Shown piece by piece: positions 10,343-21,833 of a DNA stretch of 64,000 bases (within the stretch, counting starts at the first letter, position 1; each line of letters begins with the position of its first letter). The stretch is from positions 65,186,582 through 65,250,581 of the forward strand of contig CM022949.1 of assembly GCA_012931725.1 (NCBI GenBank), given 5' to 3'. The notes under the pieces are model-generated. The model made no database searches and was not told the origin of the DNA. It saw nothing but the letters and a program-made list of their open reading frames with translations. Both the position numbers and the translations under genes were made by a program. The DNA is from Litsea cubeba (Eukaryota > Streptophyta > Magnoliopsida > Laurales > Lauraceae).

Positions 10343-10613
10343 TCGCCTTTCACGGCAAACCAAGAAAAAGGTCTCTTTTCTTAAATATATGTGCAATGGA
10401 AAACTTGAAAGAAGTTGATTTCCTTTTTACTTGCGAAGGTTGATCTCCGGATCACCACTTGCAATTCCAAGTAAAATAGAAAATCTGGCACACCCACACA
10501 AAAAAAGAAATGTTGATGCACGCCCCTGCCCCCTGGTTACGAAAGGGTCGGAACCAAACGGACTCCCACGTCCGCCGACCTCGGTAGGAACCGAGCAGGA
10601 GCACGGTCCATCA

Positions 10614-11797
10614 ATTATGTTTAAGGATATGAAGTTCTAAGGTTTAGATGTAATCGGGAAGGTTGATAGTACATGTGATAACCTGACTCGATTATGGATG
10701 TTACATAGAGGGGCATTCAGGTCATTACACTTAGTAAGTCGAAGACAACCGTCATTTTATGACGAGCTTATTATATTATATATTTGTCCTTGGAGTTCAA
10801 CCATAACTCTTTAGTGGAATTAGTTAAGGTTAAAATGGTCTTAATGTTGCTATGGGTTTAGCATGGACATTTTGGTCATTTTGGGAGCCAATGGCAAATA
10901 TGTCTTTTGGTCCCTTCTCTAGTCACTTTCCAAGATTGGCATGATTTCCTAAAATGTTTAGATAACATTTGGATGAATTATTTTAGTGGAAAAATAATTT
11001 TGGGTTTAAATTCAAATAGGCCTTTGATGGCATACATGAATTTAACTCTAGATAAATTGTATGTGGGCCATGGTGTACATTATCATAAGGGACGTCCATG
11101 ATAAGATTTCCATGGGTAAGGTTTTCCAACTTGAGTAGGACTCTCTACTTGGAAAGTTTGGACTCCTCTTTGGATTAGTATTCCTATGAGAAAGTTTCCT
11201 TTTTGGATTAGGAACTTAAAATTAGTAAGTTTTCTACAACTAGGATTACTAATTGTATGGAAAGTTCCGTTTGGTTTCCTTTTCTAATTAGAGTGTTTCT
11301 TAAAGGAAATAAGTCTTTCCTTTTTGGACATCAATGAGAATTAGGAAAGATAAACTTTTAGGAAAGGCTTCCCATAGTTTCTATAAAAGGAGATTTGTTC
11401 CCCTTTGGACGTCCATGCCTATGCAAGTTTCCTAGGAGTCCCACACGTCCAGCCCTTGAAGCTCTTTCTTCTTCATTGAAGAAAGTTAAGGTCTGAGATT
11501 TTCCATTAGAGAAATACTTCTTGATTCCTAGATTAAGATCCCACCATCTTAGCCAATCAGATTTGGAAGTGAGATAGAGAAGAAGATCAAAGGCAATACT
11601 AGTGCAGAAAAATTCCAGCAACTTGTTTGCTAATTGCAAGTCTGAGTTCGGGCCTTTGGATCTATTTTTTCAGAGATTTGAAGTCTACAAATCTTCGAGG
11701 TAATAGTCTTCTTGCTTCTCCTTTAATTATACACTTGTTGGTCATGAATTCATGGAGTTCTCATGCGATCTATATGGCTGATTTATGCTACCCAAAT
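10614..11797 (+). repeat. Copia-B LTR fragment joined to Tat LTR sequence
   Basis: It matches 38655-39838 (internal part of the Copia-B LTR, including its TATAAAAG at 11382). The left edge abuts the exact 3' terminus of a Tat LTR. The right edge passes into the interior of another Tat LTR at a shared AAAT. There is no TG/CA boundary and no target duplication, so it is a rearrangement product and not an insertion. Confidence 0.85.
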
Positions 11798-13536
11798 TGG
11801 AAACTTTGCAAAATAAAATGCAAGGATTCTCATTAGGTTTCCTACAAAGAAATCAGCCAATACATGATCAAAATGTCAAGGAAAGTACAGAGAAAAAAGA
11901 ATCGAAAAAGAGCAAAAACGGACACAAAACGGGACAAAAAGGGGGGGAAACCCCCCCAGGGTCGCAGGCCCCTGCGACCCTGGCCAGGGTCGCCAGCGAC
12001 CTTGAGCCCCGGGGTCGCCGGGAAGTCCCCGGAAACCCCGGTTTTCCGCCGTTTTTTTCGCGATTCGAAGCGCCCAGCCTCTGGTACTTTCCAAAATTCA
12101 TGCTTTTGAGACAAACCAAATCCTCTGACATCCGTCAAAACACGGGTTAATCATCAAGAGTATCGAAAACAATATTGATTGCCACCCGGTCAACCAAAAA
12201 AAAAGTGTGCTTTCTACCCGACCGATCGAGAAATCGACAGGACAGATGGCACCGACCCGCTGTTGGCAACAAACACCTAAAATTACATGGTCGTCTGATG
12301 TCGATCTACATGAAAATCTATCGATGATCATCGACATAAGAATCCCAAAAGACGCGGCACGGCCCGCGACTCTTCAGCTGCTCGGCGACCACTTAATGCG
12401 ATTAATTGACTAGCTTTATTACAGTCATTAATCCATTTCTTTGGACGGACCAATCAGAAGCAAGCATCCGGGAGTTACAAGTCAAGAGATTCATGGCATT
12501 TAACCCAAGAAACTCCTCCCATCATGGCGATTAAAAGGCGATTAAATGCCCTCAATCTCCTCCGGCCAATCAGAAGCCAAGAAAAAGGAGTTACAAAATA
12601 AACAATTCAATTTTGTAACTCCTCCCATTATGCGGCTTAATGACAATCAAGGCTCATAAACCCTCCTAAATGGCTACCTAAAAGCCGATAAATAGGAGAG
12701 CTCTCCAAGAAGAAAGGAGAGACAACGAAAATCACAGACAGAAGCACAGAAATTCAGAGAAGGAAAAGAGAGAAAACTCTGCGGAAGTTCTACACCGGCC
12801 ACCGCTACAAGGTGACAAAAGTCCCTTGGGGGGTACCCCCCCCAAGGTCCTTGCCTTCTCCTCCTGCCTCCAATGGCTTTGATGTGGCTTTTCAGCCCGT
12901 CTACTCGGCTTTTTATTGGACATAGGACCTCCTTTTGGTCTTTGTCCTCTAAAAACCTGAGGTTATAACCAAGCCAAGAGAATCAATAGCATCCTCTGTT
13001 CTCATCTGCATGGATGATGGCGAAGCCCACATATGGCTTGCGACCGTCAATCTAAACGAGTCCCCAACAATCTCCTGAGAAGTTAGATCCTCCTTTTCTT
13101 GCTTTTCATTGTAGTTTGTATTTTTTCAAAAGAGAGAAAAATCACAACTCTTGTCTTTCATTATTGATAAGGATTGTAAATCGGCTATAAACGCCAAAAT
13201 TGGCTATAAACGCCAAAAATCGGCTATAAACGCCAAAATCGGCTATAAATGCCAAAAAAATCGCCTTTCACGGCAAACCAAGAAAAATGTCTCTTTTCTT
13301 AAATATATGTGCAATGGAAAACTTGAAAGAAGTTGATTTCCTTTTTACTTGCGAAGGTTGATCTCCGGATCACCACTTGCAATTCCAAGTAAAATTGAAA
13401 ATCTGGCACACCCACACAAAAAAAAAAAAGAAATGTTGATGCACGCCCCTGCCCCCTGGTTACGAAAGGGTCGGAACCAAACGGAGTCCCACGTCCGCCG
13501 ACCTCGGTAGGAACCGAGCAGGAGCGCGGTCCATCA
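11798..13536 (+). repeat. 5'-truncated Tat LTR next to the primer site
   Basis: It starts inside U3 (equivalent to about 32267) and runs to the LTR terminus CCATCA, followed by the primer-binding site, so this copy borders the Tat-1 interior. Added to 658-1517 it would make one normal-length LTR. Confidence 0.85.
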
Positions 13537-13539
13537 AGC

Positions 13540-13557
13540 TGGCTCCACCCGGTGGGA
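13540..13557 (+). other. Tat-1 primer-binding site candidate
   Basis: TGGCTCCACCCGGTGGGA begins three bases after the LTR, the expected place for pairing with a tRNA 3' end (TGG pairs with CCA). I cannot name the tRNA with confidence. Confidence 0.65.
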
Positions 13558-13794
13558 CTCGTTTATTTGAGAACACGATGCTAGAAATGAAATATTTGCA
13601 TATCATATATTTGCTCTATGCTTATATTTCTTTTCTCGATTCCTTGGCTACTTTATAATTGCTGGCCTATGTTGGATTCCGCAAAAAAAAAAAAAATGAG
13701 ATGAGATTTTTTGTTTGGAAATTTCTAATTCTTTGAATTTATTTCCAATCTTTCTCTTTTCAAAAAAAAAAAAAACAAAAAAAAATCAGATTTT

Positions 13795-14735
13795 TTCAGT
13801 TTGGATTCAAAATTGAGAAACTTTGATCCTCTCCCGTCTGGGCACTGGCGCTCACGGAAATCGCTGAGAACGTGTTCGGATCGGGGATTGGGCCATTGTT
13901 TCTCTTCGATGAGTTCATTAAAGATCTAAAAAAAATATATAAATAAAAATAAAAAAATAAAAAAAATAGATTTCTCATTTTGGATTCAAAATTAAGAAAC
14001 CTTGATCCGTTCCTATCGTTCATCACGCTTGCAGAAATGTTGAGCCTGTTCGACTAAGGTTTTGGGCCATCGTTTCTCTTCGATGAGTTCATTAAAAATA
14101 AAAATATATATATATATATATATAGAAAAACAAAAAAAAAAAAGACATAGACCACTAAGGTTAAACCAACTGTGTTCTTTGATCATGGTTGATTCAAAGA
14201 AAAGCCTTGTCCAGAGTTTGGAGACAGCTTGACTGTTCTAGGCAAGGGTCCTTCAAACGGGTTCATTAAGTAATCCTACCCTTACCTGGGGGCAATTCTA
14301 TCAATCAAGATTTCATAAGACCGGGTTAGGAGGCCTATGTGTACTCTCTCGTCTTTTAAATAAATTTTAAAAAAAATATAAAAAATTTTTAAAAATAAAA
14401 ATTTTAAAATAAAAAATAAAAAATAAAAAAAATAAAATAAAATAAAAAGATTTAAAAAAAAAAAACTTCCATCATTTTGGGTTAAGATTGGAGAAATCTT
14501 GGTCTTCTCCTTTTTGAGCACTGGCGCTCGCGGAAATCACTGAGCCCGTGTTCAGATTGGAGTGCCTTTTGCTCTCTTTGATGAACCCAATATTGGCCTT
14601 TCAAAAAAAAAACTCGTCATTTTAGATTCAGATCCGAGAAATTATGGTTCATTTCTTTCTGAGCACTGGCGCTCGCGGAAATCGCTGAGCCCATGTTTAG
14701 ATTGGAATACCATCGGCTCTCTTTGATGAATCCAA
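13795..14735 (+). repeat. Diverged repeats with GCACTGGCGCTCGCGGAAAT core
   Basis: Units with a GATTCAAAATTGAGAAAC-like start, then a GGCGCTCGCGG-like core, then TCTCTTTGATGA(G/A) occur near 13795, 13975, 14475 and 14620. They are separated by poly-A tracts, and the unit near 13975 has a degenerate core. Confidence 0.65.
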
Positions 14736-15091
14736 TCTTGACCTTTCAAAATAGAGAAACTCATCTCATAGATGCGGTCTCAAAACATTTGTGTCTAGCG
14801 GTACTAGTACGCCCTTTCAGGGTCTACTGTATTGCGACCGGCACATCTGTAACTCCAACTTTATATTCTTCTTACCTCGAGCAAGCTCTGCTTCTCGATA
14901 AGTCGAATTTAAGTTCACAATTGCTTCTAGCAGTCACTGGGATGCCCATTCTGGGCTTACCATACCTGCGATCAGAACAATTGTACCCTCTATGGCATTT
15001 TGCCTTCTTCATGTTGCTTGGGTTATCTTCCTCTAGCAATTTGAAAAGACAAAATCATAGAACTTCCCATTTATGATCATTATATTCTTGT

Positions 15092-15120
15092 GATTACTAA
15101 TGGATGTGGTCTTGTTTCAG
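15092..15120 (+). promoter_or_regulatory. Possible 3' splice site in the Tat-1 leader
   Basis: Branch-like TACTAAT, a T-rich tract and CAG at 15118-15120 lie 20 bp before ATG 15141. This matches plant acceptor consensus. No donor was identified. Confidence 0.4.
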
Positions 15121-15140
15121 AAATTTTCGAAAAACTAATA

Positions 15141-17630
15141 ATGGCAGCTTCACTAACCATTACTTTCGATGAAAACAAGCACCAACTCATGCTTCAACAG
15201 AAGCAAACCGCGCGCACTTACAAGCGCCCCATCAGTTGCCGAAGCGTCAACTCCCTCGGCAACTCTCTGAACTCCGGGTCGACCTCGACTCCCCGGACTA
15301 TCGTCTTTGGGACGCTGGGACCATTCCCACTTCCTGAGGAACAAACTGCTCCCTCCAAGAAGCAGAAACTCGCCTCTCAACGTGTCACTACCGTGACACC
15401 AAAGCCGAGCACCAGAAGGCCTGAAGCCCGTGGCACCCCCACGAAGCCTCGACCTGCAAACCACCAGGTCTATCCCAAGACTTGGTCCCCAAGACCTTCA
15501 CCAAAGCAAAGAAGGTCCCAAACATCCACTAAGCCAGCATTCCTGGCCCTACTCAAGGAGAACCAGTTCTACCCTCTTGCCTACATGAAAGAGGAGAGAC
15601 CCATCTCCAACCTGACTTCTAAGTCATCCCAGCATGAGCCGGCTTGTTCCTACAAGCCCAAAATCAAGTCATGCATCACAAGGCCTCTACAAGCACCTGT
15701 TGAGGCCTACAAACCTGCAGTTCGACCCTTCATCTCTACAGGGACCGAACTCCAAAAATTCAAAGCTTCGCTGCAACAGGCGAAGGACAGGGTTCGCATC
15801 CTGTCCTTGCCTAGCTGCAAAGAAGACAGGCTCGGTTGCTGCGCCCGAGGGAGCACATCCTTCATCGTCAAAGCCCAGCCAGAGCTGACCGAAGCTCAAA
15901 TTGCTCGTCGTATACGCCGCCGCGCGTCATACCGACAAAAGAGACTAGAGAAGCAAAGGACCCAGCCTCCTACACTTCAAGTCTCTCCCAAATGGGTTGA
16001 AAAAGAAAGAGCCAACCAAGTTGCTGCCGTCCATATGGTTGGAAAAACCAGAAGGCGCCAAAAATCAGCAACAAAAATCCATGTCCGACGTCCGATGACC
16101 CACAGCGTCTCAAGGACAAGAAGACATTCAGAAGAATCCCCTGCTCCTTCAAGCAAAGGACAGCAGAGTGATCCTTCCTCAAGCTCTTCTTCAAAAAGAA
16201 TGAGCCCCAGCTCAGTCACCAGGACAGTTTCTTCATTCGAATCACGAAGGATGAATGTCTTGGCTACAAATTCTGAGCCACCACCCCGCAATCCACCACC
16301 AGAAGATGCGATCACCCGCATCCAGCAGTTGGAACAGGGCCAGCAGAGGATTGAAACTCTGATGGAAAACCTTCTCCTCGCCTTCCAAAATCAGGTGAAC
16401 AATGAACCTCCTCCGAATCATCAAGACGACGAGGTAAATAGAGAAGAAAATGAGTCACGCGCCCTTACCAAAAAGGACGTAGACGGTATCCTCGCCAAAG
16501 CAAAAGAAGAGGATATACTCAAGGAGCATGGGATCAAGCCACCATATCCCTTATGGATGGACTCGGTCCCGTTCCCCACCAAATTCAAGCATCCTACTCT
16601 CCAAACATATACGGGGAAAGGATCAGCCAGACAGCACGTCATCCACTTCAAGATCCTGACGGGAGCTATCGCGGATCAAGATGCACTCAAGATCCGCCTC
16701 TTTGCAAGTACCCTAAAAGGTACGGCCTTCGATTGGTACTCCACTCTGCCGGAGGACTCAATCCAAAACTGGGCCATGCTAGAGACACGCTTCCTGACTC
16801 AATTCAAAGGTGAAGATCATCCCGCTACTATGGCTCAGCTGTGCAGCCTAAAATAGGGGGAGAATGAATCAACATATGACTTCATTCACAAGTGGAAAGC
16901 AATGGCATACAAATGCTCTGATGTATTGCCACAAGCGTCGCTAGTCAACATCTGCCGAAACAACATGAGAGCCAGAATCCGCTCCATGATCATCGGGAAC
17001 AAATCAAAAAACCTGGGAGAACTCCTAGAAGCTTCCATGGAAGCTGAAACGGTGATTAAAGACCTCAACAGTCAGAAATCATCAAGAAAAGAGCCAACCG
17101 CCATTGCAACCTCTAAGCCAAAGAAAAAAGAGGTCCTCAATGTGCAGACCAAGTCAGCTCCTCAGCCACCAAAGAAAGCTGAAAATAAAGCTGCTGGTAA
17201 GAGACCTGAACTCTCAGATGCCTTCAAAGAACGAGTAGAGAAGAAATACCCGCTTGATGAAGATGTTGATGAAATCTTCGGGGCTCTTGTGCCAAACGGC
17301 AAGCTCACCTTGCCTGAACCAAAAAGACCGGGTGATGTTGGCAAAACCAACGATCCTCGGTACTGTCCATACCACCAGATGATCTCGCATCCTCTCAATC
17401 AATGCTTCGTTGTGAGAGAGAAAATAAATGAGATGTGGAAAAACGGAGTCATCACCTTTGACAAAAACTATGGGTCTGCCTCCGTCAACATGGTGACATG
17501 TGGACAAACATCAAAATCACCGAAGAAGAAGATCACTACTTCCTTCAAGGTGATAAACTCAATCCAAGCGTCCGAGGAACTGGTTTCCTTACCCGACACC
17601 AGACGGACAACCGATATGGGTACATCCTGA
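15141..17630 (+). pseudogene. Tat-1 gag, one internal stop
   Basis: Gag forms the capsid and binds genomic RNA. The ATG at 15141 is preferred over an in-frame one at 15090 because a splice-acceptor-like CAG lies between them. The N-terminal 400 residues are basic and proline/serine-rich. The conserved gag domain starts near 16545 (YPLWMDSVPFPTKFKHPT, TYTGKGSARQHV, FDWYSTLP). A TAG at 16854, probably from CAG, interrupts this domain, and the frame resumes directly to 17630. A CX2HX4HX4C knuckle (CPYHQMISHPLNQC, from 17364) is the Tat-type nucleocapsid motif. A frameshift near 17610 separates it from the protease region. Confidence 0.88.
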
Positions 17631-20044
17631 TCTCCTGGAAGATGAAAATTGGGAGGTCGTGAAAACAAAGCCTACAGCTCAACAGCGAAGGCAGGCTAGG
17701 AAACATCTCCTCAAGCTTAAACGGCAAGAGAAGACCCAGCCAAAACTAGAGGTCAAAGAAAAGGCAGAGGCTTCCTCTACCGCTTCACTGGAGGTAACAA
17801 AAACATCCCTTCCAGAGACTTCAAAGGGGGTAAGGAAATTCACTCTCAGTGATTTCATGCCACCTCAATTCAAAGAAGCCATGCAGGAGGCATCATACTC
17901 TTGTAATTCGGTAGTTGGATTCTCCATTGATGGATACGAATCCAGCGACACCGATGATGGATTCGAATCCAACTACACAGATGAGTGGGAGGAGTCCCTT
18001 GAAACAGGAGAATATCTCTCCGATGAAGAATGGGTTCCTGAGTCTCATCTTATGCCAGTAATCTGGTATAACCCCCTACAGCCACAAGGATCCTGGTCTG
18101 ATGATGAAGAAGACCAAGAAGCTGTACAAGAAAAATGCTGCTGGCCCAGCACCTCTCATTACTCCAGTGGAAATCAACCATGTTGAGCCACAAAGAGTTG
18201 ATGAAGAAGAAGATCCGGCTCCCATGCCTGATCTTGAAGAATATGCAAGGATCTTACAGCGACTCGCTCTAGAACAAGAGCAAGAACGCGTCAACGAGCC
18301 TCCTCGCAATCCAGAGCCTGAAGTCCCTGAAGACCACCAGGTACATCCTCCCTTAACTCCTGAAAATGGAGAAAATTGCTGGATAGACGATCCTCTTACA
18401 TCTGAGGATGAGTCTGACTCCGATCAGGCAACGTCTCCCGTCAGAGCTTCCTGTAATGTGATAATTCGGGATTATAGCTCTTCCAAAGCATCGTTTGATG
18501 AGAGCACTTACACTCCGGCGACGCCTAGCAATGTATCTTCTGGAGCCACCTCGTCTCACGTGACTTTCACTGAGATGACACCCTCTCAGGTTTCTTCTCC
18601 TGAGACTGTGACTTCAAAGTTCACACCCTTCCTGACTGAAGAATTCCCAGCCATTGATGCTTGGGATGATGAATTAGTCAACGAAGAAGAAAGGTTGCTG
18701 GATGCTGTTCAGGACTTGTTCCCGGAAAATGCTCCGTGCAACACGATCACTGAGGATGGCAACTCTGCTGCTGATTCATCCTCAGCAAATGAAAAACGAC
18801 AACCTCTTGATCCTGAAGACAATCTTCCAAACGAAGACCCTTCTCAAGAAGCTCTCGAAGTTGGTAGAGGCACCCGCTCTGGCCGGGACTACCACAAAAA
18901 TTACAACCAATCTTCATTTACATATGTAAATCCTTCGGGAAAAGATGTTGTAAGCGCCCCTAGTGGCAATAATAATGAACATGCAGGCCCTAAGGAGGCT
19001 TTCAAGTATGACTTGATTGAACACTTCAAGCACATACCTGCACGTCTGCACATCCTAGATTTGTTGCGAATGTCTCCGCACACTCGTGATAATCTCATTT
19101 TGGAATTACAAAAGCTAAATGAGGATGTCGACAAACATGCCCCGCAAGTCCTCCAAATTGAAATGGATTACCGGGTCAAAAACTCAGAAGCCTCCTCAAA
19201 GGGAGAAAAGAAGAAAACTGAGGGATCATGCATTGAATGCCTCTCGGTTAAAAAAGCAGCCAGTGCAACCATCGCCTTCACAAAGGACGACCTCCTACTT
19301 GGCGAAACCAGGCATAACCGACCCCTATACTTCACAGGGTATATCAAGGAAATGCCTATGCACAGAGTTCAGATCGACCCAAGTTCTGCACTCAACCTCA
19401 TCTCCACATCGGCTCTTGAAGAGTTGGGCATCCCACCCAGCAAGCTGAGCCACACATCTGTATCTATCTTTGGATACGATGGGAGTACTCAAAGGCCTAT
19501 CGGCAAAATCAGGTTCAAATTGCAGATCGGTGATCTTATCTCTGAGGTCACAGTGCATGCAATAAAAACCCCTTCATGCTACAACATCCTTCTCGGACGC
19601 CCTTGGATCCACGAGAATGGTGTTGTCCCTTCAACTCTACATCAATGCATCAAGTTTGTTGGCGACGACGGCATGATACATCGAGTCTTTGCGGACAGAA
19701 AGCCCTTCAAAGGTAAAGAAGTCCACTTCACAGACTCACAGATGTATGAAGGTGAAAAAGAAGAAGAGGAGAAGCACACAGTATCCTTTGCCGAAAATCT
19801 CCAGAAAGATAAAGGCAAAGCTCCTCAACAATCACCGGAAGAAAACAAACCATCCGGTAAATCTGAAGAGAGCATTCAAACTCCCTTCATTATCTCCCTC
19901 AAACCTTCAAAGCCTTTGGTCATCAAAACTAAAGTGAAGAAGGCAAAACAAAAGCCTGGGGGCAAATTTGTTGTTCGTGTCTATCATGCAAGACACGGAC
20001 TCGGATTCAGAGCCAGAAGACGACACATCGTCAAGCCAAGCTGA
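17631..20044 (+). pseudogene. Tat-1 gag-pol linker and aspartic protease, frameshifted
   Basis: Two frames, 17659-18186 and 18101-20044, are joined by an indel near 18140. The first is a basic then acidic linker. The second is a long acidic, low-complexity linker followed from about 19255 by a retropepsin-like domain (LYFTGYIKEMPMHRVQID, SVSIFGYDGS, YNILLGRPWIH). The active-site triad reads D-P-S-S where Gly is usual, so activity is doubtful. The frame ends at 20044, overlapping the RT frame by 77 nt. The natural continuation is the acidic DTDSDSEPEDD stretch in the other frame, so another indel lies near 20000. Confidence 0.8.
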
Positions 20045-21833
20045 CACTCAGCAAGTTCAGCCTGCTCTCACTCCAATGGAGATAACTTCTGACATAGAAG
20101 ATCCTACGTCAGCTTCCTTCGTTGTTCCAGCAACTTCAGCAAAGGAAAAGCCGATCTTCTTCCATAGATCGGATACTTCTTCATCAAACTCCATGCTTGA
20201 ACCTTTCCAAAATAAAGGTATGCCTCAACTATCCTTATACAGTTCTGTGGCACAAGCTATTATGAAGAAAATGGGCTATGACGCTCAAAACCCAGTCGGT
20301 TTGGGAGAAGGACGCGGTATTCTCACGCCATTGGGGCCCGTCTTGACCAAAAGCCAGCTGGAAGATTGGAGACTCTACGGCTATGTAGAAAAGTCTTCAC
20401 ACGGGTTAGGGTATGATCCTGACACTCCCTTGAGACAGTTGACACAAAGGCTTAAAAGTCAATATACTGACCAAGCCTCAACTTCTCAAGTCCACGAAGA
20501 CATCGATCTCCCTGGATATCTCTTTGATGAGTCACCTGACAAAGATCCAGGAAGCTCATCCAATTGGCACGATTTCTCCGAAAATGAAGAGGAGTTGTCC
20601 GATGGCACAGACGTGTGGACTTCTGACCCAGAAGAACCCTCATCTCCAAAAGAAGTAGCCTACTTCGACCCGGTTTCAATAGGCGATTGGGATCATCTCA
20701 TAACAAGCCTTGGGAAAATTACCGATCAAGAAGACCCGTGGAAAGGAACAAAACCTTGGTCTGGAAATGCCTTTGAAAACCCGGAAGGTTTTGTTGAGCT
20801 AGAAGCCTCCGAAAATATTGTGGAGGAACCACCTTCGAACCTTCCAACAGAAGATCCTGTTCAAAAGATAGACTTGGGAACACCAGATAACCCACGTCCT
20901 GTATTCATAAGCAAGAATATAAAGGATGATGAGTTACCCGAGTATATCGCCTTTCTTCGTGAGTTCGTTGATTGCTTTGCATGGTCTTATGCTGAAATGC
21001 CAGGCTTAGACCCCAAAATAGCAGTTCACAAACTCAATCTTCAAGAAGACATCAAGCCTGTCAAGCAAGGCCAAAGAAGATTCCGTCCAGATGTGATGGA
21101 TAAAATTGAACAAGAAGTTCAAAAACTCAAAAGCGTCGGCTTCATCCGTGAGGAACAACATCCTGAATGGTTGGCCAACATTGTCCCCGTGACAAACAAA
21201 AACGGGCAAATCAGGGTCTGTATTGACTATAGAGACCTGAATGGCGCATGCCCTAAAGATGAATTTCCGCTCCCCATACCAGAGGTAATGATCGATAATA
21301 CCTGTGGATTCGAGCGAATGACATTCATGGATGGTTTCTCTGGCTACAATCAGATAAAGATGCATCCTGAGGATGAAAAACATACATCCTTTCGGACCCC
21401 ATTTGGTGTGTATTGTTACACTATCATGCCATTTGGTCTGAAAAATGTTGGTGCCACATATCAGAGGGCTATGATGAAAATATTCCAAGATATGCAGCAC
21501 AAGACGGTTGAATGTTATGTTGATGACCTCGCCGTCAAAAGCAAAAGAAAAGAAGATCATCTCAAAGACCTTCGAGAAGTCTTCCTCCGGCTTCGCAAAC
21601 ACAAACTGCGAATGAATCCTTTGAAATGCTTCTTCGGCGTCTCATCGGGTAAGTTCCTCGGATTCCTAGTTCGGAAAGCTGGAATAGAGCTTGACCCCAT
21701 AAAAGTCAAAGCCATTCTAGAAATGCCCTCTCCAAGAACCTTGAGAGAACTCAAAGGGCTTCAAGGGAGATTAGCCTACATCAGACGGTTCATCTCCAAT
21801 CTTTCGGGGAAATGCCGTCCATTCTCCCGGTAA
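19968..21833 (+). pseudogene. Tat-1 G-patch-like segment and reverse transcriptase
   Basis: After an acidic segment, a G-patch-like motif (MKKMGYDAQNPVGLGEGRG, from about 20263) lies between protease and RT. RT follows from about 20890: CIDYRDLNGACPKDEFPLP, MTFMDGFSGYNQI with the first catalytic Asp, MPFGLKNVGATYQR, and ECYVDDLAVKS with YVDD at 21516-21527. The thumb and connection (GIELDPIKVKAILEM, LKGLQGRLAYIRRF) follow. The frame ends at 21833 after an indel close to 21825. It synthesises cDNA in the intact element. Confidence 0.92.

Larger units (their letters stand above)
8944..10613 (+). repeat. Tat LTR, downstream part, ending CCATCA
   Basis: It continues the LTR from 1550. It contains a GC-rich inverted-repeat zone (9057-9130), duplicated CCAATCAGAAGC boxes, a TATA box, a KpnI-centred palindrome and the CGGCTATAAA array. 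It ends exactly at the LTR terminus (10613) but is followed by Copia-B LTR sequence instead of the primer site. Confidence 0.85.
13558..15140 (+). other. Tat-1 leader, non-coding, A/T-rich
   Basis: It contains long A runs, a TA microsatellite (14104-14122) and diverged 100-150 bp repeats. An ORF at 14693-15076 has no recognisable domain. A 3' splice-site-like sequence (TACTAAT near 15095, then TCTTGTTTCAG ending at 15120) lies just before the gag start. Confidence 0.6.

Noticed and set aside
10614..11797. Copia-B LTR piece as a solo LTR insertion
   Set aside because: It lacks both LTR termini and a target duplication. One edge is the exact end of a Tat LTR and the other lies inside one.
14693..15076. 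127-codon ORF in the Tat-1 leader
   Set aside because: No domain was recognised. It overlaps leader repeats and a probable intron end, and a chance ORF is more likely.
19968..20044. Programmed frameshift between protease and RT in Tat-1
   Set aside because: No clear slippery sequence was seen, and other random frameshifts are common in this copy, so decay is the simpler reading.
21006..21602. 198-codon minus-strand ORF opposite RT
   Set aside because: It is a shadow of the RT coding frame with no recognised domain.
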